A stretch of 64,000 bases of DNA from Cystobacter fuscus DSM 2262. GTDB lineage: Bacteria; Myxococcota; Myxococcia; Myxococcales; Myxococcaceae. The stretch covers positions 372,001 to 436,000 of the forward strand of contig NZ_ANAH02000006.1 in assembly GCF_000335475.2 (NCBI RefSeq), read 5' to 3'. The notes below the pieces were generated by a model, which had not been told where the DNA came from, made no database searches, and saw nothing but the letters and a program-made list of their open reading frames with translations. Both the position numbers and the translations under genes were made by a program. The first letter of the stretch is position 1. Each line of letters opens with the position of its first letter. Below are positions 23,663 to 31,963 of the stretch, piece after piece.

Positions 23663-24868
23663 ATGCTCGACGTTCATGATCACCGTTCCCTGGGCCAGCG
23701 CCTGGACCTCTTCCACCTGCAGGAGGAGGCCCCCGGCATGGTGTTCTGGCACCCCCGCGGCCACCTGCTCTACCGGCTCATCGAGGAGCGCGTCCGCGGG
23801 CAGATGCGACTCGAGGGCTACGACGAAGTGAGGACGCCTCAACTGCTCGCCCAGCCCATCTGGGAGCGCAGCGGCCACTGGGAGAACTTCCGCGAGAACA
23901 TGTTCCAGCTCGCCGAGGAGGGCGGGCGGCACCTGGCGCTCAAGCCGGTGAGCTGCCCCGGTCACATCCAGCTCGTGCAGCGCATGGGGCCCAGCTACCG
24001 CGACCTGCCCTTGCGGCTGGGCGAGTTCGGACTCGTGCACCGCAGCGAGCCCAGTGGTTCGCTCCACGGGTTGTTCCGCCTGCGCCAGTTCACGCAGGAC
24101 GACGGGCACATCTTCTGTGCCGAGGAGCAGATGAGGGACGAGGTCCTGCGCTTCTGCCGCTCGCTGCGTGCCTTCTATGCCGACTTCGGCTTCGAGGACG
24201 TGGAGGTGGCCTTCTCCAGCCGTCCGGCCCAGCGGGCCGGCAGCGATGAGGTCTGGGACATGGCCGAGTCCCTGTTGCTCGAGGCGGCCCGGCAGGCGGG
24301 GCTGAACTGCCGCATGCAGCCGGGACAGGGCGCGTTCTACGGGCCCAAGCTGGAGTTCGTGCTCAAGGACCGGCCCGGTCGCGACTGGCAATGCGGGACG
24401 ATCCAGCTCGATCTCGTGCTCCCGGAGCGCTTCGATCTGCACTACGTGGATGCCTCGGGGCAGAAGCGCCGGCCGATGATGTTGCATCGCGCGATGCTCG
24501 GGAGTCTGGAGCGCTTCATCGCCATCCTCCTGGAACACCACGGGGGCGCGCTGCCCGCGTGGCTCTCACCGGAGCAGGTGGTGGTGGCCTCGATCGGGGA
24601 AGGAGCCGCGGGCTACGCCGAGCGCTTCGCCGCGAAGCTGCGCGAGGCGGGCTGCCGGGCGCACGCGGATGCACGGGCCGAGTCGCTCTCGCGGAAGATC
24701 GTCGACGCACATCAGGCCGGAGTGCCCTGGCTCGTCGTGGCGGGCGCTCGCGAGGTGGAGAAGAACATGGTCCGGCTGCGGCGACGGGATGGCGAGCAGC
24801 GTGACCTGCCCTGGGAGGAAGCACTGGCGGAGCTCGTCGCCGAGTGCCGCCCCTCGCCCTCGGTGTGA
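23663..24868 (+). CDS. Threonyl-tRNA synthetase-like protein without TGS and editing domains
   Basis: A 401-residue class II aminoacyl-tRNA synthetase corresponding to only the catalytic and anticodon-binding domains of ThrRS (normally about 640 residues). The N-terminal TGS and editing domains are absent. The three zinc ligands that select threonine are present: Cys98 (SCPGH), His149 (DDGHIFC) and His275 (MMLHRAMLG). Other ThrRS segments are HRSEPSGSLHGLFRLRQFTQDD and GQGAFYGPKLEFVLKD. The anticodon-binding domain starts near 295. The start at 23663 has CGGAG six bases upstream. A full ThrRS is presumably encoded elsewhere. Roles could be a regulated backup enzyme, resistance to a ThrRS inhibitor, or charging a carrier. 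The Thr leader supports a real link to tRNA-Thr. Confidence 0.9.
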   Translation: MLDVHDHRSLGQRLDLFHLQEEAPGMVFWHPRGHLLYRLIEERVRGQMRLEGYDEVRTPQLLAQPIWERSGHWENFRENMFQLAEEGGRHLALKPVSCPGHIQLVQRMGPSYRDLPLRLGEFGLVHRSEPSGSLHGLFRLRQFTQDDGHIFCAEEQMRDEVLRFCRSLRAFYADFGFEDVEVAFSSRPAQRAGSDEVWDMAESLLLEAARQAGLNCRMQPGQGAFYGPKLEFVLKDRPGRDWQCGTIQLDLVLPERFDLHYVDASGQKRRPMMLHRAMLGSLERFIAILLEHHGGALPAWLSPEQVVVASIGEGAAGYAERFAAKLREAGCRAHADARAESLSRKIVDAHQAGVPWLVVAGAREVEKNMVRLRRRDGEQRDLPWEEALAELVAECRPSPSV

Positions 24869-24889
24869 CCACGAAGGGCGGAACGAAGG

Positions 24890-24922
24890 ACCCCGTGCCA
24901 GGCCCACGCCCTGGCACGGGGT
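24890..24922. terminator. 13-bp perfect hairpin between convergent genes
   Basis: ACCCCGTGCCAGG (24890–24902) and CCTGGCACGGGGT (24910–24922) form a perfect 13-bp stem with a 7-nt loop, between the ThrRS-like gene (plus strand) and the methyltransferase gene (minus strand). There is no U-tract on either side. Placement fits a bidirectional terminator. Confidence 0.65.
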
Positions 24923-24961
24923 CTCACGTCGAGGACTGCCGCCACAACGGAGCCCGGAAGC

Positions 24962-25735
24962 TCACCGCGGCTTGATGAACTTCAGGGCGAAGCGGTCGCT
25001 GGTGCCGCGGCGCGCTCCGGCGGCGCCCGGGCTGGAGTCCCAGTCACGGGTGTCCTGGGGGTTGCGCCAGACGTCGCTGTCCTGCAGGAACTGGAAGCCC
25101 GCCGCGAGCACCTCGTCACGCACGGTCTGCTCGTCGATGCGGTGCAGCGTCTGGGCGTCGCGCACACCCGTGCCGGGCATCGCGCTCGAGTCGAGGATGA
25201 CGTAGACCCCTCCGGGCTTGAGCGCGCGGAAGACGGCCGCGTTCATCTTCGCCCGGTCGGTGCCGAACCATACGGTGTCGTGATAGATGATGTTGCTCAC
25301 CACCGCGTCCAGGTCGGTCACCTCGGGCGGAAGGGGATCGTCCAGCTCGCGATCCACCCGCACCACGTTCTGGTTGACCGGGCGGGCGAGCCGCTCGCTC
25401 CAGGGCTTCTCCGCGAAGCGCTCGAGGACGAACCGGGGGTTCTCGCCATAGACGACCCCGCGAGGACCCACGGCGCGCGCGAGCAGCTCGGTCGTGTAAC
25501 CGCCCCCCGCCATCAGCTCGGCGACCTTCATGCCGGGCCGGACGCCCACGAACTCGAGCAGGGCGGCGGGATGACGGCCCGTATCGAGGGCGCGATCGGA
25601 CTCGGGCCGGTCCGCGGCGGCGACGATGGCTCCGGCGGGAGAGATCACGTCCTCGGAAGCGGGGGCCGAGGGGGTGGCGGGTGTATGGGAACAACCCACG
25701 AGGGACAGGCAGGCAGCGGCGAGAAGGAATCGCAT
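24962..25735 (-). CDS. SAM-methyltransferase-fold protein with lipoprotein signal
   Basis: A 257-residue protein. Residues about 60–200 show a class I methyltransferase fold: MKVAELMAGGGYTTELLARAVG (motif I), VVRVDRELDDPLPPEVTDLDAVVSNIIYHD and FRALKPGGVYVILDSSA. The N-terminus MRFLLAAACLSLVGCSHTP is a convincing lipoprotein signal with Cys15, so the enzyme-like domain should be outside the cytoplasm, where SAM is not expected. Similar periplasmic methyltransferase-like proteins are annotated in proteobacteria without known function. It is convergent with the ThrRS-like gene and divergent from the glutaminyl cyclase gene 53 nt away. Confidence 0.85.
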   Translation of the reverse strand: MRFLLAAACLSLVGCSHTPATPSAPASEDVISPAGAIVAAADRPESDRALDTGRHPAALLEFVGVRPGMKVAELMAGGGYTTELLARAVGPRGVVYGENPRFVLERFAEKPWSERLARPVNQNVVRVDRELDDPLPPEVTDLDAVVSNIIYHDTVWFGTDRAKMNAAVFRALKPGGVYVILDSSAMPGTGVRDAQTLHRIDEQTVRDEVLAAGFQFLQDSDVWRNPQDTRDWDSSPGAAGARRGTSDRFALKFIKPR

Positions 25736-25788
25736 GGGGCGCGGAGCTTAGGCGCGCCGGGAGCGGGCCTCGCGGTATTTTGCCTTCC

Positions 25789-26574
25789 ATGACGCACCGA
25801 TTGTCCCTCTGTGCCCTCGTGCTCCTCGCGGCGGTCTCCTGCCGGAGTGAAGTGCACTCCCCATCGCCTCCCGCGAACGCGCCGGTGGAGGGATTCGAGA
25901 TCGTTCGAAGCTGGCCCCATGATCCCTTCGCGTTCACCCAGGGACTCGTCTTCCGGCAGGGCAAGCTGTACGAGGGAACGGGCCTCCAGGGCCGCTCGAG
26001 TCTGCGGGAAGTGGAGCTCGAAACGGGCGTGGTGCTGCGCCAGTCCCGGCTCGAGCGACAGTACTTCGGCGAGGGGATCGCAATTCGAGGCAACCGGCTG
26101 TACCAGCTCACCTGGCGCTCCCAGGAGGGCTTCATCTACGACGCCGCGACGCTCGAGCGGGTGGGCCACTTCACCTACCCCACCGAGGGATGGGGACTCA
26201 CCGAGGACGGGGAGTCGCTCATCATGAGCGATGGCAGCAGCACCCTGCGCTTCCTGGACCCCGACACGTTCGCGGTCCGGCGTACCGTCAAGGTGCAGGA
26301 TGCTGGCCGGGAGATCTCCCAGCTCAACGAGCTGGAGTACGTCCGCGGCGAGGTCTACGCGAACGTGTGGATGACGGACCTCATCGCGCGCATCGATCCG
26401 GCCACGGGACGGGTGAAGGGCTGGATCAATCTCGCGGGGCTGCTGCCACGCGCGGAGCGCACGGGAGACGAGGACGTGCTCAATGGGATTGCCTATGACG
26501 CGGCCGGGGATCGGCTGTTCGTCACCGGGAAGTTCTGGCCGAAGCTGTTCCAGATCCGCGTCGTGGCCCGGTAA
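25789..26574 (+). CDS. Glutaminyl-peptide cyclotransferase, lipoprotein
   Basis: Plant/bacterial-type glutaminyl cyclase (five-bladed propeller), which converts N-terminal Gln to pyroglutamate on exported proteins; 261 residues. Family signatures are WPHDPFAFTQGLVF, YEGTGLQGRSSLREVELETG, FGEGIA, LTWRSQEGFIYD, TEGWGLTEDGESLIMSDGSSTL, LNELEYVRGEVYANVW and LNGIAYD near the end. A lipobox (LLAAVSC, Cys18) predicts a periplasmic lipoprotein. The start at 25789 (MTHRLSL) is chosen because upstream in-frame sequence belongs to the divergent gene's promoter. Confidence 0.92.
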   Translation: MTHRLSLCALVLLAAVSCRSEVHSPSPPANAPVEGFEIVRSWPHDPFAFTQGLVFRQGKLYEGTGLQGRSSLREVELETGVVLRQSRLERQYFGEGIAIRGNRLYQLTWRSQEGFIYDAATLERVGHFTYPTEGWGLTEDGESLIMSDGSSTLRFLDPDTFAVRRTVKVQDAGREISQLNELEYVRGEVYANVWMTDLIARIDPATGRVKGWINLAGLLPRAERTGDEDVLNGIAYDAAGDRLFVTGKFWPKLFQIRVVAR

Positions 26575-26583
26575 CCCCAGGGC

Positions 26584-27945
26584 TCACGGAGTCGCGGAGC
26601 TGGCCTTCATCGGAGGGCGAGTGCCCCGAACCAGGCCATTGAGGTAGTTCAACGCCACCTGGAGCTGATGGTCCGTCAGCTTCGACGTCACGTCCCAGGC
26701 CCGCGGTTCCTCGGTGAAACGTTTGGCATTCACCACGGGAGCGTCCTCGGCCGCCGCCCCGGGCTCGGCCTTGAAGTGCCGCTCCAGATCCTTCTCCCGC
26801 GTCTCGTCCTTCGCCGCGCGTTCGCCCGTCGACTCCGCCACCTGGTAGTCCGGCGTGATGCCCTTCTCCTGGATGCTCCGCCCCTTGGGCGTGTAGTAGC
26901 GCGCCACGGTCAGCTTCAACCCGGAGCCGTCCTCCAGCTCGATGACGGTCTGGACGCTCCCCTTTCCGAACGTCTGGGTGCCCAGGATGGTGGCGCGACC
27001 ATGGTCCTGGAGCGCGCCCGCGACGATCTCCGACGCCGAGGCGCTCCCCGCGTTCACCAGCACCACCAGGGGATAGTCGGGCTCCGTGTCCCGGTCCTTG
27101 CTGCGCTCCTCGGTCGTCTGGCTCGGGTTGCGCCCGCGCGTGCTCACGATGGTGAGGTTGCCCGGCAGCCACAGGTCGCTCACGGCCACCGCCTGCTCCA
27201 GCAGGCCGCCCGGGTTGTTGCGCAGGTCCAACACCACGCCCCGCAGCGGCTTGTCCCCATTCTGCGCGCGCAGCCGATCCAGCTCCTTGCGCAGGTAGAA
27301 CGCCGTGCGGTCCTGGAAGCTCTTCACCTTCACGTGGGCGATGCCCCCGTACAGGGCGCCCTCCACCGAGATGATGCGGACATGGTCGCGGATGAGGGCC
27401 AGCTCTCGCGGCGCGCTGAAGCCCTCGCGCATGATGGTGAGCAGCACGCGCTTGCCCGCGGGACCGCGCATGCGCTGCATCAGCTCCGCGTGACTCAAGC
27501 CCCGCGTGCGCTCGCCGTCGATGGCGACCAGCTCGTCCCCCACGCGGATGCCCGCCCGGGACGCCGGCGTGTCCTCGATGGAGGCGGACACCCGGAAGCC
27601 ATCCCCCGCGGGAGCCAGCTCGAGGCCCACCCCGCCGTACTCGCCCGAGGTGTCGATCTTCATCTCCTTGAAGACCTCGGGCGGCATGAAGACGGTGTGG
27701 GGATCCAACGTCCCCAACATGCCCTGGATGGCGCCCTGCATGAGCTGGCGCTCGTCCACGGGGTCCACGTAGTTGTTCTCCACGTAGGACAACACCCGGG
27801 CGAACACCTCGAGCTGCTCGTAGGACAGGGTGTTCGCGGAGGGCTCGCGCGCCTGGGCCGGGAACATGGGAGCCAGGAGCCACAGGCCGGCGGCGAGTGC
27901 CGCGCGCCAGGAGTGCAAGGAGCGCATGGAGGCGGACTCTACCAT
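26584..27945 (-). CDS. S41-family C-terminal processing protease (CtpA/Prc type)
   Basis: Periplasmic serine protease of 453 residues that trims C-termini of envelope proteins, often peptidoglycan hydrolases. It has a signal peptide (ALAAGLWLLAPMFPAQA), a PDZ domain (about 100–180, SIEDTPASRAGIRVGDELVAIDG) and an S41 core with nucleophile Ser in NAGSASASEIVAGAL and general-base Lys in TQTFGKGSVQTV. A charged C-terminal region (DETREKDLERHFK…) extends past the core. The start at 27945 is backed by GGGAGG about seven bases upstream; 27927 (MRSLHSW) is the alternative. The hydrolase gene upstream is 20 nt away on the same strand and likely co-transcribed. Confidence 0.93.
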   Translation of the reverse strand: MVESASMRSLHSWRAALAAGLWLLAPMFPAQAREPSANTLSYEQLEVFARVLSYVENNYVDPVDERQLMQGAIQGMLGTLDPHTVFMPPEVFKEMKIDTSGEYGGVGLELAPAGDGFRVSASIEDTPASRAGIRVGDELVAIDGERTRGLSHAELMQRMRGPAGKRVLLTIMREGFSAPRELALIRDHVRIISVEGALYGGIAHVKVKSFQDRTAFYLRKELDRLRAQNGDKPLRGVVLDLRNNPGGLLEQAVAVSDLWLPGNLTIVSTRGRNPSQTTEERSKDRDTEPDYPLVVLVNAGSASASEIVAGALQDHGRATILGTQTFGKGSVQTVIELEDGSGLKLTVARYYTPKGRSIQEKGITPDYQVAESTGERAAKDETREKDLERHFKAEPGAAAEDAPVVNAKRFTEEPRAWDVTSKLTDHQLQVALNYLNGLVRGTRPPMKASSATP

Positions 27946-27965
27946 CCGGCCGCCTCCCGGTCCGA

Positions 27966-28826
27966 CTACAGCCCGGCGGAGTCGGCGAACTGGAGCAACT
28001 CCGACACCAGCTCGCTTGGCCGCTCGACGTGCGGCAGGTGACCGAAGCCGTCCACCACCCGCACGCTCGAGTGGGGCGGCAGGTGGGTGCGGAAGAAGTC
28101 GAGGCTCTCGCGGGGCAGGAGCTTCTCGTTCGCCCCCCAGATGAACAGCACGGGCATGGCGAGTCCCTGGAGCTGCGCGGGCTTGAGGTACTCGCCCGTG
28201 GCGATCACGTCCGCGCTCAGGGCCCGCACGGCGGGGGTGCCATACATCCCCCGGAGGGCATTGGCGAAGAACATCATGGCCCAGGGAGGCCGGTGGAACA
28301 GGCGCTGGGTGAGCGCGCGCGCCTGCTCGGCCGTGCGCACGTCCATGGACTCCAACACCTCGCGGATGAGCTCGTGTCCCACGTCCGCTCCCGCCGAGGC
28401 CACCAGGGCCAGGGCGCGAACCAGCTCCGGGTGCTCGGCCGCCAGTTGCACCGACATGGCTCCGCCCAGGGAGTTGCCCACCACGAAGGCCGGGGCGCCC
28501 ACCACCTCGCGGCAGTAGCGCACCAGCATCTCGAACTGGCCCCGGACGCACATCGGCCCGAGGCAATATTCCGGGGAGAAGCCATGCCCGGGCAGGTCCA
28601 CCGCGAACACCCGCTCGAAGCGCTTGGCCAGCGGCAAGAGGACGCGCCCGAAGCCGCTGGCCGCCCCGCCCAGCCCATGCACCAGCACGATGGGCGGACC
28701 CTTGCCGCTGCCCTTCAACGTGAAGTGATGGAGGCGCTGTCCGCCCACCACCACTTCTTCCGAGCGCACCCCGCGCGCCACCAGCAGGCGCCGCGAGACT
28801 TCCTGGAGTCCAGAGATGAGGTCCAC
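27966..28826 (-). CDS. Alpha/beta-hydrolase
   Basis: A 286-residue alpha/beta-hydrolase-fold enzyme. Oxyanion segment VLVHGLGGAASGFG; nucleophile Ser in VVGNSLGGAMS (G-X-S-X-G); His in GFGHLPHVERP. The acid usually found in WGxxDxxxP reads WGANEKLLP, so Glu may substitute. The GFSPEY…LGPMCVRGQFE region is typical of C-C bond hydrolases and esterases, so substrate cannot be named. There is no signal peptide. It probably shares a transcript with the S41 protease downstream and the oxidoreductase upstream (35-nt gap). Confidence 0.88.
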   Translation of the reverse strand: MDLISGLQEVSRRLLVARGVRSEEVVVGGQRLHHFTLKGSGKGPPIVLVHGLGGAASGFGRVLLPLAKRFERVFAVDLPGHGFSPEYCLGPMCVRGQFEMLVRYCREVVGAPAFVVGNSLGGAMSVQLAAEHPELVRALALVASAGADVGHELIREVLESMDVRTAEQARALTQRLFHRPPWAMMFFANALRGMYGTPAVRALSADVIATGEYLKPAQLQGLAMPVLFIWGANEKLLPRESLDFFRTHLPPHSSVRVVDGFGHLPHVERPSELVSELLQFADSAGL

Positions 28827-28860
28827 GACGAGACTCTAACTCCGCCCCTGCCGCACCGCA

Positions 28861-29934
28861 TCAGCCCCGTACGCCGCCCCCCTCGGAGCCGGGCGAGCGC
28901 TCCAGGGGAATACGCCGGCCCTCGGAGGCGCTGCGCTCGGCGGCCTGGATGATGCGGATGACCTGGCCGGCGCTCTCGGCGGTGACGGGGACCGGGCCCT
29001 CTCCTGCGATGGCCTGGGCGAAGCACCGGTAGAACGACTCGTACTGGCCCGGCAGTGTAGGCACCTCGCCCCCCTGGCTCAAGCGGCCATGGCGCGCGGC
29101 GGGCTCCTGGCCCCAGCCCGCCTGGCCGGGCCGGAGCCCCGCCTTGAGCTGCTCCTCCTGCGGGTCGAGCCCGTACTTCACCCAGGCGTCGCGCTCGCCC
29201 TGGAGGACGAAGCGGGGCCAGGGCTCATGCACCACGGAGCCGGAGTGCAGGATGACGCGCAGCTCGCCATAGCGCAGCAGCAGGTGGAACCAGTCCGTGG
29301 TCCGAGCGCCCTCGCGCTGCTGGCCGACATCGGCGCTGACGGACTCGGGCATCCCGAAGAGCTGCACGACCTGATCGATGAGGTGGGGGGCGAGATCCCA
29401 CAAGGTGCCGCCCCCGGGCACGGCGTCCTCCTTCCAGCGCGCCTTCACCTGGGGCCGGAAGCGATCGTAGTGGCTCTCGAAGCTGAACAACCTGCCGAGG
29501 CGGCCCTGAGCGAGCAACTGGCGCAGGGTGAGGAAATCGCCATCCCAGCGCCGGGTATGGAAGACGGTCAGACACCGTCCGCGCTCGCGCGCCAGGGCAT
29601 CCAACCGCGAGGCCTCGGCCGCGTCCAGGGTGAAGGGCTTGTCGACGACCACGTGCTTGCCCGCCCGGAGCGCGCGCTCGGCCAGCGGCGCGTGCGTGTC
29701 GTTGGGCGAGGCGATGATGACGACGTCGAGGGAGGGGTCCTCCACGAGCGCGTCCGGGGAGAGCACGCGCGCGCCGGGCCAGTCGCGCGCCACCTCCGCG
29801 GCGCGTCGGGTGGCGACGGCCGCCAGGGTGAACGCGGGCTCGGCGGCGAGCAGGGGCGCGTGGAAGACGGTGCCGGCGAGTCCGTAGCCGATGAGGCCCG
29901 TTCTCAGGGGAGTGCGAGAGGAGGAAGAGGTCAT
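28861..29934 (-). CDS. Gfo/Idh/MocA-family oxidoreductase
   Basis: NAD(P)-dependent sugar or inositol dehydrogenase-type protein of 357 residues. The N-terminal Rossmann motif is GLIGYGLAGTVFHAPLL, the VIIASPNDTHAPLAERALRAGKHVVVDKPFT segment includes the catalytic-lysine motif (EKP in most members, DKPF here, as in the YdgJ/YvaA branch), and GGGTLWDLAPHLIDQ supplies the C-domain Asp/His pair. Start at 29934 (MTSSSSRTP); a TTG at 29952 is possible. It lies 14 nt downstream of envC on the same strand and may be read through from the ftsEX operon. Substrate unknown. Confidence 0.9.
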   Translation of the reverse strand: MTSSSSRTPLRTGLIGYGLAGTVFHAPLLAAEPAFTLAAVATRRAAEVARDWPGARVLSPDALVEDPSLDVVIIASPNDTHAPLAERALRAGKHVVVDKPFTLDAAEASRLDALARERGRCLTVFHTRRWDGDFLTLRQLLAQGRLGRLFSFESHYDRFRPQVKARWKEDAVPGGGTLWDLAPHLIDQVVQLFGMPESVSADVGQQREGARTTDWFHLLLRYGELRVILHSGSVVHEPWPRFVLQGERDAWVKYGLDPQEEQLKAGLRPGQAGWGQEPAARHGRLSQGGEVPTLPGQYESFYRCFAQAIAGEGPVPVTAESAGQVIRIIQAAERSASEGRRIPLERSPGSEGGGVRG

Positions 29935-29948
29935 GGAGTGTCCAGGGT

Positions 29949-31064
29949 TCAAGGAGCGGCCGCCAGCCAGGGCGAGGGATCCACGGCCTGACCGGAACGG
30001 CGGATTTCGAAATAGAGGTAGGCGCCCTTGAGCGAGCCCGTCTCGCCCACCTCGCCCACCGTGTCACCCGCGGCCACGTGTGCGCCCACGCCTGGAGTCA
30101 CGGAGGACAGGTGGGCCACCAGCGTGTGGTAGCCCCCGCCATGATCGAGGATGAGCAGGTTGCCATAGCCGCGCAGCCAGCCCGCGTACGCCACGGTCCC
30201 TTCGGCCACGGCCTTCACGGGAGTGCCCGCGGGCGCGCGGATGTCCACGCCCTTCTGCACGGTGACGGTGTTGAAGCGCGGGTTGACCACGCGGCCAAAC
30301 CCCACCTCGATGATGCCGGGAGCGGGACGGGGCAGCTTGCCCTTGAGCGCCCCGAAGCCGGAGGTGGCGGGCCCCTCGTTCATCTCCTGGAGCACCCGGC
30401 CGAGGTCCGCGTCCGCCTGCTCCAGCTCGCGCACCATGCGCCGCGCCAGCTCCGCCTCGCCCTTGATGGTGCCCACCAATTCCTCCAGCGCCTCCTGCTG
30501 CGCCCGGGCCATGCGCGCCTGCTCGCGCAGGAACGCCAGCCGCACGTCCAGCGAGCCCTGCAACCTTCGCAGCTCGGCCGCGACCCGCTGCCGCAGCCGC
30601 GCCACGCGCTGCACCGTGCGCAGCTGCCGCAGGTCCTCCTCCAGCGTCGCCCGCAGCGCGCGCGAGCGCCACACCATGGCGGAGAAGTCCCGGGCGCTGA
30701 GCAGCACCTCCAGCGGCCGGCGGCGCATGAGCCGGTACATGCTCCACAGCCGGGGCGACAGCCGGCGCAACTGCTCGCGCAGCATCTCCCGCGTCACCTC
30801 GTCCTCGTGCTCGGCCACGGCCAGCCGCTTGCGGAAGACGGCGAGGTCTCGCTCCAGCACCTTCACCCGCTGGGCGCTGGTGGCGGCGCGCTGCTCCACC
30901 ATCTCCAGCACCTCCAGCGCGGACACCTTGCGCGACTCGATGAGCGCGAGCGCCGCGCGCTGCGTGGTCAGCTTCTCGCGCACGGACTCGCGCTCCGCCG
31001 CCTCGTCCTGGGAGAAGGCCGCGGGCGCCCACGACAGCAGGAGGAGCAGCAGGAGCCGGTTCAT
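29949..31064 (-). CDS. envC: EnvC-type murein hydrolase activator with degenerate LytM domain
   Basis: Periplasmic coiled-coil protein (371 residues) that couples FtsEX ATP hydrolysis to activation of septal amidases. It has a signal peptide (NRLLLLLLLSWAPAAFS), long coiled coils (about 25–245) and a C-terminal LytM/M23 domain. The zinc ligands are missing: the HxxxD motif reads QKGVD and the HxH motif reads YLYFEIRRSGQAVDPSPWL, just as in E. coli EnvC (LYFEIRRQGQAVNPQPWL). It should therefore be an activator, not a hydrolase. It overlaps ftsX by 4 nt (ATGA), third gene of ftsE–ftsX–envC. Confidence 0.93.
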   Translation of the reverse strand: MNRLLLLLLLSWAPAAFSQDEAAERESVREKLTTQRAALALIESRKVSALEVLEMVEQRAATSAQRVKVLERDLAVFRKRLAVAEHEDEVTREMLREQLRRLSPRLWSMYRLMRRRPLEVLLSARDFSAMVWRSRALRATLEEDLRQLRTVQRVARLRQRVAAELRRLQGSLDVRLAFLREQARMARAQQEALEELVGTIKGEAELARRMVRELEQADADLGRVLQEMNEGPATSGFGALKGKLPRPAPGIIEVGFGRVVNPRFNTVTVQKGVDIRAPAGTPVKAVAEGTVAYAGWLRGYGNLLILDHGGGYHTLVAHLSSVTPGVGAHVAAGDTVGEVGETGSLKGAYLYFEIRRSGQAVDPSPWLAAAP

Positions 31065-31963
31065 ACCCGGAGGAAGCGCCCCACCGCGATGAAGCTGCCC
31101 CCGAGGCCCAGCGCGCACCCCACCGCCACCATCTCCAGCGCCAGGACCGGCTCCAGCAGGGGCACCGCGCCACCCGGGCCCACCAGGAAGGACAGGAGCG
31201 AGTTCATCCCCGGCCCCACCAGCCGCTCGAACAGCGCGAGCCCCGCGAGCGCCACCCCGGCCCCCAGCAGTCCCTGGAGGAAGCCCTCGATGAGGAAGGG
31301 CATCTTCACGAAGCGATCCGTGGCACCCACCAGCTTCTGGATTTCAATCTCCCCCCGCCGCGAGTAGATGGCCAGTTGCAGCGTCGCGGACACGATGACC
31401 ACCGTGGCCAGCAGCACCACCGCGAACGCCACCCAGCCGCCATAGCGCAGGGCGCGGGAAATAGCCGACAGCCGCTCCACGGCCTCCTCGCCATAGTCCA
31501 CGCCGGTGACGCCGGGCAGGGCGCGCAGTTCCTTGGCCAGTTGCTTGAGCGCGCCGGGCGTGCGCCGCTCGGCGGGCACCTGCAGCTCCAGCGAGGGAGG
31601 CAGCGGATTCTCGGGCAGTTGCGCGAGTGCCTCGCCCAGGTCGCCCAGTTCCAGCGCCAGACGCTCCAGCGCGGCCTGGGGAGGCACGAGCGAGGCGCGT
31701 CCGCCGCTGGCCGCTTCCATGCGCTCGCGCAGCACCGCGGCGCCCTCCTCGTCGAGTCCGGGAGAGAGGTACACCGTCACCTGCACCTCACCGCCCAGCG
31801 AGGCCAGGAGCGCGTCCACCCCGCGGCCCATGGCCTGGGCGAGCCCCGCGGAGAACAGGGCGATGGCGATGGTGGTCACGGCGATGAAGTGGACGAAGGG
31901 CGCATGGCGCAGCCCCGACGCCGCCGAGCGCCAGAAGTAGGCCGTCTTGGCCAGCACGCTCAT
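31061..31963 (-). CDS. ftsX: Cell division protein FtsX
   Basis: Membrane subunit of the FtsEX ABC-type complex, which transmits ATP hydrolysis to periplasmic EnvC at the septum; 300 residues. One transmembrane segment near 22–42, a periplasmic domain (about 45–165, with VYLSPGLDEEGAAVLRERM and VDYGEEAVERL), and three transmembrane segments near 177–200, 225–250 and 270–295. The overlaps with ftsE (4 nt) and envC (4 nt) indicate tight translational coupling. Confidence 0.94.
   Translation of the reverse strand: MSVLAKTAYFWRSAASGLRHAPFVHFIAVTTIAIALFSAGLAQAMGRGVDALLASLGGEVQVTVYLSPGLDEEGAAVLRERMEAASGGRASLVPPQAALERLALELGDLGEALAQLPENPLPPSLELQVPAERRTPGALKQLAKELRALPGVTGVDYGEEAVERLSAISRALRYGGWVAFAVVLLATVVIVSATLQLAIYSRRGEIEIQKLVGATDRFVKMPFLIEGFLQGLLGAGVALAGLALFERLVGPGMNSLLSFLVGPGGAVPLLEPVLALEMVAVGCALGLGGSFIAVGRFLRV

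Noticed and set aside
29949-31064. Active M23 endopeptidase
   Set aside because: The HxxxD and HxH zinc ligands are replaced by Gln and Tyr, as in EnvC.
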